DNA from: Bacteroidales bacterium
GTDB taxonomy: Bacteria > Bacteroidota > Bacteroidia > Bacteroidales > UBA932
Assembly: GCA_024398125.1 (NCBI GenBank)
Contig: JAKSJO010000014.1
Coordinates: 1-64,000 of the forward strand
Reading direction: 5' to 3'
Length of the DNA stretch: 64,000 nt
Under the pieces are notes generated by a model, which was given only the letters and a program-made list of their open reading frames with translations, ran no database searches and was not told the origin of the DNA. Positions 35,085 through 43,194 of this stretch are shown in pieces. A program made the position numbers and the translations under genes. Within the stretch, counting starts at the first letter, position 1. Each line of letters begins with the position of its first letter.

Positions 35085-35109
35085 TTCCACTTTGCCCCAC
35101 TTTATTCCA
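35085..35109 (-). promoter_or_regulatory. Three-copy MraZ operator
   Basis: On the minus strand TGGAA-taaag-TGGGG-caaag-TGGAA reads as three boxes with an exact 10-bp period. Known MraZ sites are direct repeats of TGGGN separated by 5 bp. The array covers 11-35 bp upstream of the -7 element, where the -33 contact would be, which suits autorepression. Confidence 0.7.
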
Positions 35110-35138
35110 TTTTTTTACACCGAAACTTATCAACACAC

Positions 35139-35168
35139 GAAAAAAGGCGGCCTGAAAAGGTCGCCTTT
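35139..35168 (-). terminator. Terminator after tRNA-His
   Basis: On the minus strand AAAGGCG-A-CC pairs with GG-C-CGCC around TTTTCA and is followed by T6. It separates the tRNA transcript from the mraZ promoter. Confidence 0.85.
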
Positions 35169-35172
35169 GCGT

Positions 35173-35249
35173 TGGGGTGAGATGTGGGGCTCGAACCCAC
35201 GACACCCAGAACCACAATCTGGTGCTCTACCAACTGAACTAATCTCACC
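35173..35249 (-). tRNA. tRNA-His (anticodon GTG)
   Basis: A complete cloverleaf on the minus strand. The acceptor arm GTGAGAT/ATCTCAC carries an encoded extra G at -1 opposite C73, the hallmark of tRNA-His. The anticodon arm is CCAGA-TTGTGGT-TCTGG, the T-arm contains GGTTCGAGCCC, and the 3' CCA is encoded. A consensus promoter (35263-35293) and a terminator (35139-35168) make it a single-gene transcript. Confidence 0.97.
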
Positions 35250-35262
35250 GTGTTTGGAGTCA

Positions 35263-35293
35263 CAAAGGTAGATAATTATTTCGAATTTCCAAA
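35263..35293 (-). promoter_or_regulatory. Promoter of tRNA-His with both -33 and -7 elements
   Basis: TTTG (35290-35293) and TACCTTTG (35263-35270) are separated by 19 bp. This is the best match to the Bacteroidetes consensus in the window. The tRNA begins 13 bp downstream. Confidence 0.8.
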
Positions 35294-35323
35294 CCCGGCC
35301 GCTGATTTTTCGTTTAGAATGCC

Positions 35324-35331
35324 TATATTTG
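35324..35331 (+). promoter_or_regulatory. -7 element for the oadA-type gene
   Basis: TATATTTG lies 33 bp before the ATG at 35365 and is divergent from the tRNA-His promoter. Confidence 0.65.
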
Positions 35332-35364
35332 TGATTGCACAATAAAAAACAACCAGTATTAGTA

Positions 35365-37149
35365 ATGGCAAGAGAAATCAAGTTCTCCCTCGTTTACAGG
35401 GATATGTGGCAGTCATCAGGCAAGTTCCAGCCTAGAGTGGATCAGCTTGTCAAGGTTGCTCCGGCAATCATCGACATGGGCTGCTTTGACCGAGTAGAGA
35501 CCAATGGCGGTGCCTTTGAGCAGGTAAACCTCCTTTATGGTGAAAACCCTAACGTAGCCGTCCGCAAGTGGACAGCTCCTTTCCATAAGGTCGGCATCCA
35601 GACACATATGCTTGAAAGAGGTCTCAACGCCCTCAGAATGAACCCTGTTCCAGCTGACGTCCGCGAGCTCATGTTCAAGGTCAAGAAGGCTCAGGGAACC
35701 GATATCTCCCGTTCATTCTGCGGACTCAACGACCCACGCAACCTCAAGCTCTCGGTGGAGTATGCGAAGAAGGCAGGCATGATTTCTCAGGCAGCCCTCT
35801 CCATCACCCACTCGCCTGTACATACAGTAGAGTATTACATGGGACTCGTTGACAAGCTTGTAGAGTACGGTGCTGACGAGATCTGTCTCAAGGATATGGC
35901 AGGTATCGGACGTCCAACCTTCCTCGCACAGCTTACAAACGGCATCAAGACAAAGTATCCTCATATCAAGGTACAGTACCACGGTCACAGCGGACCAGGC
36001 TTCTCTCCAGCATCTATGCTCGAGGTTGCACGTGCCGGCGCTGACTATATCGACGTGGCTGTAGAGCCTCTTTCATGGGGTAAGGTTCATCCGGACGTGA
36101 TCACCATCCAGCAGATGCTCCGCGGTGACGGATTCCTCGTCAAGGACATCAACATGGATGCATACATGGAGACCCGCGCCCTCACCCAGGAGTTCATCGA
36201 CGATTTCCTCGGATACTGGATCAACCCAACCAACTCCCAGATGACATCGCTCCTCGTAGGCTGCGGTCTTCCAGGAGGTATGATGGGCTCGATGATGGCT
36301 GACCTCAAGGGCTTCAAGGACGCAATCAACGCTGCCGAGAAGGCACATGGACAGCCTGTAAGCAGCCTCGACACCCTCATGGTCAAGCTCTTCAACGAGG
36401 TTGAGTATGTATGGCCTAAGCTCGGATATCCACCACTTGTAACTCCTTTCAGCCAGTATGTGAAGAATACAGCTCTCATGAACCTCTTCTCGATGGCACA
36501 GGGCAAGCCTCGCTTCTCTCAGATCGACAAGGATACATGGGGAATGATCCTCGGCAAGATGGGTAACCTCCCAGGCGAGCTCGCACCGGAGATCATCGCA
36601 CTTGCAAAGGAGAAGGGCATGGAGTTCCAGACAACCAACCCGCAGGACAACTATCCGAACGAGCTTCCTAAGTTCCGCAAGATGATGGAAGAGGAAGGCT
36701 GGGATTGCGGCGAGGACGATGAAGAGCTCTTCGAGCTTGCAATGCACGAGCGTCAGTATCGTGACTACCGCTCAGGCATCGCAAAGGAGCGTTTCAACAA
36801 GGAACTCGAGGATCTCAAGGCAAAGGCAGGTGCTCCTGTAGTGGTTACCCGTCCAGTCGTCGAGATGCCTAAGTTCGACGTGAAGGATTATGCAGAGAAG
36901 TATCCTAAGGCAGTTCCTGTACAGGCACCGGTAAAGGGTCAGCTCCTCTGGCAGGTTGACGTCAAGGATGATTCAAAGGCTCCTGTTGCCGGCACTGAGG
37001 TTGAGGCTGGCAAGGCTATGGGACATGTCCAGGCATTCTACGGAATGGAAGAGATCGTTCCTGCAGTCAGCGGCCGCGTCGTTGCAACTCTCGGCAAGCA
37101 GGGTGATTACGTTGAAAAGGGCGAAATCATCGCATTTGTCCAGGAATAA
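35365..37149 (+). CDS. oadA: OadA/PycB-type carboxyltransferase with a degenerate biotinyl domain
   Basis: A 594-residue protein. The HMGL-like TIM barrel starts IKFSLVYRDMWQSSGKF and carries the metal/active-site motifs LKDMAG and YHGHSGPG. The conserved carboxyltransferase domain follows to about 500. Relatives move carboxyl groups between biotin and oxaloacetate/pyruvate. The C-terminal 70 residues look like a biotinyl/lipoyl domain, but the biotin motif (A-M-K-M) reads A-F-Y-G, so the acceptor lysine is absent. A separate biotin carrier protein would be needed. The ATG at 35365 is chosen over a TTG at 35335. Codon use is strongly biased, suggesting high expression. No pump subunits are adjacent. 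Confidence 0.88.
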   Translation: MAREIKFSLVYRDMWQSSGKFQPRVDQLVKVAPAIIDMGCFDRVETNGGAFEQVNLLYGENPNVAVRKWTAPFHKVGIQTHMLERGLNALRMNPVPADVRELMFKVKKAQGTDISRSFCGLNDPRNLKLSVEYAKKAGMISQAALSITHSPVHTVEYYMGLVDKLVEYGADEICLKDMAGIGRPTFLAQLTNGIKTKYPHIKVQYHGHSGPGFSPASMLEVARAGADYIDVAVEPLSWGKVHPDVITIQQMLRGDGFLVKDINMDAYMETRALTQEFIDDFLGYWINPTNSQMTSLLVGCGLPGGMMGSMMADLKGFKDAINAAEKAHGQPVSSLDTLMVKLFNEVEYVWPKLGYPPLVTPFSQYVKNTALMNLFSMAQGKPRFSQIDKDTWGMILGKMGNLPGELAPEIIALAKEKGMEFQTTNPQDNYPNELPKFRKMMEEEGWDCGEDDEELFELAMHERQYRDYRSGIAKERFNKELEDLKAKAGAPVVVTRPVVEMPKFDVKDYAEKYPKAVPVQAPVKGQLLWQVDVKDDSKAPVAGTEVEAGKAMGHVQAFYGMEEIVPAVSGRVVATLGKQGDYVEKGEIIAFVQE

Positions 37150-37189
37150 AGACAGCAATCAGGGCCTTACGGGGTCGATTTGATAAGTT

Positions 37190-37226
37190 AGCCGTGTTTC
37201 AGCAATGGAACACGGCTATTTCTTTT
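37190..37226 (+). terminator. Terminator after the oadA-type gene
   Basis: AGCCGTGTT pairs perfectly with AACACGGCT around a 10-base loop and is followed by ATTTCTTTT. Confidence 0.8.
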
Positions 37227-37296
37227 CATATTTGTCCCAGCTGCCGTCCATTCCGGGAACGGGTTCCGGTTGGTCTTCCGGCGTTGAGAGAAAGAT

Positions 37297-38016
37297 ATGA
37301 GAATGAAGGAGATGTGTCTGGATGACAGACCGAGGGAAAAACTGTTGGAGAATGGTGCTTCTGTGCTCAGCAATGCTGAATTGCTGGCGATATTGATCAG
37401 GACGGGAACCCAGACAGAAAATGCCGTGGAGGTTGCGAGGCGGCTGATACAGGCTGCCGGGGGCAGCCTGGCCGGAGTCGCCGACATGCCGCTGTCCGGC
37501 ATGGTCGCCGTCTCCGGGCTCGGCCGCATCAAAGCGGCCGGCATCTCCGCCGCCCTCGAACTTGGCCGCCGTTTCATGGCTGAAGCATCGACTATGAAGA
37601 AAGTCAGCATCATTGACCCCGGAATGGTCTACTCCATGATGCACCCGTACATGAAAGGTCTGGATCACGAAGAATGCTGGGTGATCTACCTGAACCGTGC
37701 CCGGTATGTAATCGGAAAGGAAAAACTGTTCTCGGGAGGGCTCAGCTCAACCCTTCTGGACGCCCGTATGATTGTGAAGCATGCGCTTGACCGCCATGCC
37801 GACGGACTCATACTTACCCACAACCATCCGTCCGGCAATCCTCGTCCCGGGACTGAAGACATACGCCAGACCGAAGCGCTCAGGAATGCCCTGCGCACGT
37901 TCGAACTGAGCCTGGTCGACCATGTAGTCATAGCCGACAGCTCATATTACAGCTTTGCCGATATGCGGATTGAAACCGTGAAAGTTCTAGACGAGCTTGC
38001 AGATAAGGGTTGCTGA
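37297..38016 (+). CDS. radC: RadC-family JAB/MPN domain protein
   Basis: A 239-residue protein with an N-terminal helix-hairpin-helix region (residues about 10-100, including VSGLGRIKAAGISAALE) and a C-terminal JAMM metalloprotease-like domain whose metal motif THNHPSG...D is intact near 180. Despite the name, a role in DNA repair is unproven for this family. The start at 37297 is bounded by an in-frame stop just upstream; M3 and M6 are alternatives. Its last 30 bp overlap the converging miaB. Confidence 0.93.
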   Translation: MRMKEMCLDDRPREKLLENGASVLSNAELLAILIRTGTQTENAVEVARRLIQAAGGSLAGVADMPLSGMVAVSGLGRIKAAGISAALELGRRFMAEASTMKKVSIIDPGMVYSMMHPYMKGLDHEECWVIYLNRARYVIGKEKLFSGGLSSTLLDARMIVKHALDRHADGLILTHNHPSGNPRPGTEDIRQTEALRNALRTFELSLVDHVVIADSSYYSFADMRIETVKVLDELADKGC

Positions 38017-39321
38017 TGTGCAGCTCAGAACCTCTACCTCTACGTAGTCGCCAGCCTTGTGGGTGGTGTCTGGCCATACGCACATCTTGTTGTTCGATGC
38101 GCGTCCACAAAGCTCCTCCTGGCTCTTCTTCGAAGGACCTTCCACGAGAACGCGGAAACGTTTGCCGAGTTCCTTCTGATAGCTCTCCATGCTCTTGCGG
38201 CCCTGGAGCGCAATGATCTCGTTGAGGCGTCTGGTCTTTGTCTCGATGTCCACGTCGTCCGGATAGTTGCGCGCTGCGATCGTACCTGGACGCTCCGAAT
38301 AATAGAACATGAATGCAGTGTCGAAACCAACCTCCTCGAAGAGCGAGAGGGTGTCCTTGTGGTCCTCTTCTGTCTCCGAGCAGAAACCTGCAATGACGTC
38401 GGTAGTGAGTCCGCAGTCAGGAATCACGCTGCGGATCCTTGCCACGCGCTCAAGATACCATTCGCGGGTGTAGCGGCGACGCATCTTCTCGAGCATGCGG
38501 TTGCTTCCCGACTGGACAGGGAAGTGGATGTGCTTGCAGATGTTCTCGTACTTCGCCATGACCTCGATGACCTCGTCGGAGAAATCCTGCGGATTCGAGG
38601 TGGAGAAGCGTACGCGAAGGTCGGGGTTTATCTGAGCCACCATCTCGAGCAGCTTTGCGAAGCTGACGTCTTCGGTCTCCGTCTTCCAATGGTACGAGTC
38701 TACGTTCTGACCGAGGAGGGTGACCTCCTTGTAGCCTGCATTGAAGCAGTCGCAAGCCTCGCGCACGATGGTGTGGGCGTCTCTGCTTCGTTCTGCACCT
38801 CTGGTATAAGGCACCACGCAATATGAACAGACATTGTTGCATCCGCGCATGATGGAGATGAACGCTGATACTCCGTTCTTGTCGGTGCGGACTGGACGGA
38901 TGTCGGCATAGGTCTCCTCGCGCGAGAGCATGACGTTGATCTGTGGATGACCGTCACCGGCGGCGGCAAGAAGCTCCGGGAGGCTGCGGTATGCGTCCGG
39001 TCCTGCGACTATGTCCACCTTTCCGGTTTCGAGAAGCTTGTCCTTGAGCCTCTCGGCCATGCATCCCAGGATGCCGATGATCACGCTGCGGTTGCGGCGC
39101 TGGAGGTTGAACTGCTCGATGCGTCCCCAGATGCGCTGCTCGGCGTTGTCGCGTACCGAACAGGTGTTTGCCATGATGACGTCTGCCTCATCCATGTTCT
39201 CGGTACGCGCATATCCGTGCTCCGCGAGAATGGAGAAGATCACTTCGCTGTCGTTGACGTTCATCTGGCACCCGTAGGTCTCGATATATACTTTTGGTAT
39301 GTTTATTGAATGACTGTCCAT
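37987..39321 (-). CDS. miaB: tRNA-2-methylthio-N6-dimethylallyladenosine synthase
   Basis: Thiomethylates i6A37 in tRNAs. The 444-residue radical-SAM methylthiotransferase has the N-terminal cluster cysteines (YGCQMN, NTCSVR, LGCMAE), the radical SAM motif RGCNNVCSYC and a C-terminal TRAM domain. The ATG at 39321 gives the normal length; the frame runs further upstream without domain support. It has its own -7 box and overlaps the radC 3' end by 30 bp. Confidence 0.96.
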   Translation of the reverse strand: MDSHSINIPKVYIETYGCQMNVNDSEVIFSILAEHGYARTENMDEADVIMANTCSVRDNAEQRIWGRIEQFNLQRRNRSVIIGILGCMAERLKDKLLETGKVDIVAGPDAYRSLPELLAAAGDGHPQINVMLSREETYADIRPVRTDKNGVSAFISIMRGCNNVCSYCVVPYTRGAERSRDAHTIVREACDCFNAGYKEVTLLGQNVDSYHWKTETEDVSFAKLLEMVAQINPDLRVRFSTSNPQDFSDEVIEVMAKYENICKHIHFPVQSGSNRMLEKMRRRYTREWYLERVARIRSVIPDCGLTTDVIAGFCSETEEDHKDTLSLFEEVGFDTAFMFYYSERPGTIAARNYPDDVDIETKTRRLNEIIALQGRKSMESYQKELGKRFRVLVEGPSKKSQEELCGRASNNKMCVWPDTTHKAGDYVEVEVLSCTSATLICKLV

Positions 39322-39341
39322 GGTTTGTCTTTTACAGGGCA

Positions 39342-39349
39342 CAAAGATA
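39342..39349 (-). promoter_or_regulatory. -7 element for miaB
   Basis: TATCTTTG on the minus strand, 20 bp before the ATG at 39321. Confidence 0.6.
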
Positions 39350-39361
39350 GCTGATTTTTTG

Positions 39362-39369
39362 TATCTTTG
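39362..39369 (+). promoter_or_regulatory. -7 element for the lipoprotein-SPOR-rpoN operon
   Basis: TATCTTTG, 28 bp before the ATG at 39398, back to back with the miaB promoter. Confidence 0.6.
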
Positions 39370-39397
39370 CGAATTATAGAATAGCTGAAACCAAAGG

Positions 39398-39913
39398 ATG
39401 AAAAACCTGAAACGCATACTCTGCTGTGCCGTTCTGGCGCTTGCCATGCTTGCATCGACAAGCTGTGCATCCGTCAAGGATATCGCCATAACCTCATGTG
39501 CGGTGGAAGCATTGTCTCCGCGCGGCTTGAAGGCGGTGGACGCCGTCCTGGCTCTCGGTATCGACAACCCTGTATTCGGCTTCAAGATTGCCAGTCTTGA
39601 CGGTGTCATCCGCAATGGGGAAAGGACCTTCGCGACTTTCAGCGCCGAGGATATCAGCGTGGACAGACGCAGCATGAAGGTCTATTCCGTCCCTTGTACC
39701 GGGGCTCTTGACAAGACTGTCTCGCTCATGGAGCTTCTCAGGCTTGCGGCTTCGCGCGACTTCAGCAGCTATGTCATGGATGTCGATGTTCATGTCAAGC
39801 TTCGCTGGGGACCGGGAACAACCCTTCATTTCAAGGATATGAGCATAAGCGAGATGATGGAGACCAGCTATGCTATTGAAATTTTGGAAAAGATAAACGA
39901 CGCATTGATTTAA
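39398..39913 (+). CDS. Small LEA14-like lipoprotein
   Basis: A 171-residue protein with a lipoprotein leader (lipobox TSC, Cys at about 24). It has a compact beta-rich body in which the phrases VLALGIDNPVFGFKI and DGVIRNGERTFATFS resemble the water-stress/LEA14 fold of small Bacteroidetes lipoproteins. Function is unknown. It is the first gene of an operon; the SPOR-domain gene starts 3 bp later, then rpoN. Confidence 0.7.
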   Translation: MKNLKRILCCAVLALAMLASTSCASVKDIAITSCAVEALSPRGLKAVDAVLALGIDNPVFGFKIASLDGVIRNGERTFATFSAEDISVDRRSMKVYSVPCTGALDKTVSLMELLRLAASRDFSSYVMDVDVHVKLRWGPGTTLHFKDMSISEMMETSYAIEILEKINDALI

Positions 39914-39916
39914 AGC

Positions 39917-40465
39917 ATGAAAAGGTTTTTGGTGGCATTTACTGCCGTGCTGATCTTCACTTTCGCAGCATCGGCTCAGAATAACAAAGGCTGGTATGAG
40001 GCCGATTCGCTCGTATTTATCCCGACTGCGGCTCTTGATTCAAGCCTGGTCGGCAAGGATGTTTTCGGCATGATCTCTTCGGAGATTCACCAGAGCGCCC
40101 AGATAAAGAGCGGCCTTGCAAGCCGTATCGAGAAGAATGCATCACGCAAGATCAGCGGATACCGTGTCCGCATCTTCTTCGATAACAAGCAGTCTTCCCG
40201 TGGAGACTCCGAGGCGGCTCTGAACCGCTTCCGTAACATGTTTCCAGGTGTTGCGGCATACCGCAGCTTCGCCAATCCTTTCTTCAAGGTTACAGTCGGT
40301 GACTTCCGCACACGCTCCGAGGCTACCAGCCTTCTTCAGCAGGTCAAGGGAGTCTTCCCTTCCGCAATCCTGATCAAGGAAAATATAAACTTCCCTGTGG
40401 TCAACACATCGAATTCATATGTTGTCGATACCGTCCGTGTCCGCAGGCAGACCAGCGCCAGATAA
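39917..40465 (+). CDS. Exported SPOR-domain protein
   Basis: A 182-residue protein with a cleavable signal peptide (about 1-20, ending SAQ). The SPOR domain lies at about 82-155 (GYRVRIFFDNKQSS ... FKVTVGDFRTRSEAT). SPOR domains bind denuded septal glycan strands, so the protein probably localises to the division site. It is spaced 3 bp from both neighbours in the lipoprotein-SPOR-rpoN operon. Confidence 0.88.
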   Translation: MKRFLVAFTAVLIFTFAASAQNNKGWYEADSLVFIPTAALDSSLVGKDVFGMISSEIHQSAQIKSGLASRIEKNASRKISGYRVRIFFDNKQSSRGDSEAALNRFRNMFPGVAAYRSFANPFFKVTVGDFRTRSEATSLLQQVKGVFPSAILIKENINFPVVNTSNSYVVDTVRVRRQTSAR

Positions 40466-40468
40466 GTC

Positions 40469-41893
40469 ATGAACAGGCAGGGACTGGAGGCCAAGCAGGT
40501 CCAGACACAGAAACTTTCGCCGCAGCAGATCCAGACGATCAAGCTTATCGAGCTCCCTATCCAGGACCTCGAGCTTAAGATCCGACAGACCTTCGACGAG
40601 AATCCTGTGCTTGACGATGACCCCAATCCGGCTGATGACAACGTTGAAAGCGATGAGCCAAAGGACGTCTCGCTCAGCGAGGTCAAGGATGATGACGATA
40701 TTCCTTACTACAGGACCCACATCGAGCGTGACAAGGACGAGCTTCCGCAGTACAATACATTCTCGGTAAAGGAGAGCTTCTCCCAGAGCCTCATCACCCA
40801 GCTCGGATTCAGGAATCTTGACGATCACTGTATGGCCATCGGCAGATTCATCATCTGCAGCCTTGACGATGACGGCTATCTCCGTCGTGACATAGATTCC
40901 ATTGTAGATGACCTGGCCTTCAAGTCAGGCATAGAGACTGACTATGATGAAGTTCTTGACATTCTGGAGATCATCCAGGATCTCGAGCCGGCCGGCGTTG
41001 GTGCGCGTGACCTGCAGGAGTGCCTTCTGCTGCAGCTGCAGCACAGTCCTGACAACGAAGTGAACCGCAATGCTATCGTTGTGATCGAGAACTATTTCAA
41101 GGAGTTCGCCGGCAAGCATCATTCGCGTATCATGGCGCGTACAGGTATGAACGAAAGCCAGCTCAAGGAGGTCACAAGACGCATTATGAAGCTTAATCCT
41201 GCCCCGGGAGGCCAGATTGACGATTCTTATAACGACCGTGCTCGTCAGGTCATCCCTGACTTCAAGCTCCGTTATGACGATCTCTCCGGAGAACAGATAC
41301 TCGAGATGCCTCGTTTCCGCATTCCGGAGATCCGTGTCCGCAAGGAGTACTCCGAAATGATCAAGGCGTCCGAGTCGGGGACCGACAGGGCCCAGAAGGA
41401 GGCTATCGCTTTCGTGAAGCAGAAGTACAACTCGGCAAAGTGGTTCGTCGAGGCGCTCAAGCAGCGTCAGAACACGCTTATGAAGACCATGCAGGCCATT
41501 CTTGACTATCAGCCGGAGTATTTCAAGGACGGAGACGAAACCAAATTGAGACCGATGGTTCTCAAGGATATTGCAGAGAAGACGGGCTTTGACATCTCGA
41601 CAATCTCCAGAGTCGTGAACAGCAAGTACATCGAAACCACGTTCGGCATCATGCCGCTCAAGTATTTCTTCTCCGAAGGCCTGGCAAACCAGGACGGAGA
41701 GGAAGTCTCTACCCGTGAGCTGAAGACGGCTTTGAAGGATATCATAGACTCCGAGGACAAGCGCAAGCCTCTGACTGATGAGCAGCTCGTCGACATGATG
41801 ACCGGCAAGGGCTATAAAGTAGCACGCCGAACCGTCGCAAAGTATCGCGATCAGCTCGGCATCCCTACTGCTAGACTGAGAAAGGATCTCTGA
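40469..41893 (+). CDS. rpoN: RNA polymerase sigma-54 factor
   Basis: An alternative sigma factor requiring AAA+ activators. The 474-residue protein has the Gln/Leu-rich activator-interacting region I at the N-terminus (LSPQQIQTIKLIELP), an acidic region II, the core-binding domain and the C-terminal RpoN box ARRTVAKYR, which contacts the -24 element. It lies 3 bp after the SPOR gene and ends 3 bp before the converging NigD-like gene. No sigma-54 activator is in the window. Confidence 0.97.
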   Translation: MNRQGLEAKQVQTQKLSPQQIQTIKLIELPIQDLELKIRQTFDENPVLDDDPNPADDNVESDEPKDVSLSEVKDDDDIPYYRTHIERDKDELPQYNTFSVKESFSQSLITQLGFRNLDDHCMAIGRFIICSLDDDGYLRRDIDSIVDDLAFKSGIETDYDEVLDILEIIQDLEPAGVGARDLQECLLLQLQHSPDNEVNRNAIVVIENYFKEFAGKHHSRIMARTGMNESQLKEVTRRIMKLNPAPGGQIDDSYNDRARQVIPDFKLRYDDLSGEQILEMPRFRIPEIRVRKEYSEMIKASESGTDRAQKEAIAFVKQKYNSAKWFVEALKQRQNTLMKTMQAILDYQPEYFKDGDETKLRPMVLKDIAEKTGFDISTISRVVNSKYIETTFGIMPLKYFFSEGLANQDGEEVSTRELKTALKDIIDSEDKRKPLTDEQLVDMMTGKGYKVARRTVAKYRDQLGIPTARLRKDL

Positions 41894-41896
41894 TTC

Positions 41897-42628
41897 CTAG
41901 AGGTTCTCTTTCTTGAATGTTCCGTTGATTGAATAATCCTGGGTCTCTTTCTTGATGGCTCCATTCTGGATCTGGTGCCATTTCCATTCGACTTTTACAA
42001 TAACATTGTCCTTGCCTGACGGCATCAGGTCGTGAATGTCTACTGAAGCGAATTTGCTTGTGATGGTAAGGTTCTCTTCCTTGTGCTCAGGATTTCCGTA
42101 GTATTCGCCATGAGCGTTGTGTACGAGTCTCATGTAAAGAGTGTCGCCGACAGACTTCTTGTCATCGAAGATTATGTCGAACTCATGGGTTCCCGGCTTT
42201 TCTTTCTTCTCGATATAGTCGAGAGACATGTTCAGCATGCCCTTGGAGAACCAGCCTGTCGCAAGGTTGATCGGGTCGCTGGCAATGTTGCCGTTTTCAT
42301 CCATGTATCTGTCAGCCTCGTCGCTCAGTCTGAGAAGGTTCTTCTTTGACACAGTATCCCATTTGAGCAATCTGACGTCGTAGGTATTCTCGCTCTTCTG
42401 GGTGAGGATATCGCAGTGGATGAAGACTCTCTCTATCGTTGCAGCTATGTTGTAGCCTGATTTGTTCTCTACGATGGTAAGCTCTATGCCATCGTCGGTG
42501 TAGAGTATTCCATTCTTCCAATCCGCCATCGATGTATAATCGCTCCTGATCGGTCCTTCAGGAAGGCATGAAGCCATGCCGAAAAGCATGGCGATTGTCG
42601 CCAGCACAGTGATGATAGTGTGTTTCAT
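41897..42628 (-). CDS. NigD-like lipoprotein
   Basis: A 243-residue protein with a lipoprotein leader (lipobox ASC, Cys at about 21). The body has two parts: an OB-like N-terminal part (DDGIELTIVENKSGYN ... RVFIHCDIL) and a beta-sandwich C-terminal part (GWFSKGMLNMSLDY ... LMRLVHNAHGEYYG in outline). This fits the two-domain NigD-like family of Bacteroidetes. The family role is unknown, with an old link to bacteriocin immunity. The gene lies 10 bp after the Fur-family gene on the same strand and may be co-transcribed. Confidence 0.65.
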   Translation of the reverse strand: MKHTIITVLATIAMLFGMASCLPEGPIRSDYTSMADWKNGILYTDDGIELTIVENKSGYNIAATIERVFIHCDILTQKSENTYDVRLLKWDTVSKKNLLRLSDEADRYMDENGNIASDPINLATGWFSKGMLNMSLDYIEKKEKPGTHEFDIIFDDKKSVGDTLYMRLVHNAHGEYYGNPEHKEENLTITSKFASVDIHDLMPSGKDNVIVKVEWKWHQIQNGAIKKETQDYSINGTFKKENL

Positions 42629-42638
42629 GTTGTTAAGT

Positions 42639-43100
42639 TTATTGTTGTCTTGCCGTTCTTCTGTTTGGACGGCCTATGATCTGAATGTCGATTGATTCGA
42701 CCTTGAATCCCTTGAATTTGCGTGACTTGATACGGTTGTCGATGAAGTCTGTGAGTTCCTTGTCTACAACGTCCAGATATTCATTGTTCTGGATATCGTA
42801 AAGATGTATGTGCCTGTTTGTGTTTACGTCGAAATACATCTTGTTGTTGGCGCTCATGCGGTGATGATATACCCCGAGGAGGGCCATCTGGGAAAGTATG
42901 TTGTATACGGTGGCAACTGATACGTTGCACTTGCCATTGTCCTTGATCCATTCGGCAACGCTGTCGGCACTGGCATGACCCAGGGCAATCATGGCTTCAT
43001 GCACGGCTATGCGCTGTGCAGTCGCTTTCAGCGAGTGCGAGCGCAGCGCTTCGCGGAATTGCGCCATGCGGTCGACTGTCTTTGTCTGATTGTTATGCAT
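42639..43100 (-). CDS. Fur-family transcriptional regulator without a CxxC zinc site
   Basis: A 153-residue metalloregulator. The N-terminal winged helix (KATAQRIAVHEAMIALGHAS; VSVATVYNILSQM) is followed by a dimerisation domain with the metal ligands NRHIHLYD. The CxxC pairs that hold structural zinc in many Fur and PerR proteins are missing; the only Cys is in the N-terminal domain. It is divergent from trxB with both -7 boxes in the 94-bp gap, so a PerR-like peroxide role is plausible but unproven. The basic tail ends RPNRRTARQQ. Confidence 0.88.
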   Translation of the reverse strand: MHNNQTKTVDRMAQFREALRSHSLKATAQRIAVHEAMIALGHASADSVAEWIKDNGKCNVSVATVYNILSQMALLGVYHHRMSANNKMYFDVNTNRHIHLYDIQNNEYLDVVDKELTDFIDNRIKSRKFKGFKVESIDIQIIGRPNRRTARQQ

Positions 43101-43118
43101 ACGTTGTCGTTAGGAGCG

Positions 43119-43126
43119 CAAATATA
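43119..43126 (-). promoter_or_regulatory. -7 element for the Fur-family gene
   Basis: TATATTTG on the minus strand, 18 bp before the ATG at 43100. It is embedded in an AT-rich stretch (ATATAATAATAAA) that could serve as a Fur/PerR-type site. Confidence 0.55.
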
Positions 43127-43157
43127 ATAATAAATGTCAAGTTTGCACGAAAATGGC

Positions 43158-43165
43158 TATATTTG
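43158..43165 (+). promoter_or_regulatory. -7 element for trxB
   Basis: TATATTTG, 29 bp before the ATG at 43195. TTTG at 43142-43145 lies only 12 bp upstream, so no normal -33 is claimed. Confidence 0.6.
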
Positions 43166-43194
43166 CATTCTGTCCTCTAAGGGACTTGATAATC

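Noticed and set aside
37440..37570. GC-rich stretch in radC as a second copy of the truB palindromic element
   Set aside because: It contains short GCCG-type inverted repeats but none of the truB element arms or the GGGAGGGGCC core, and it encodes the normal helix-hairpin-helix of RadC.
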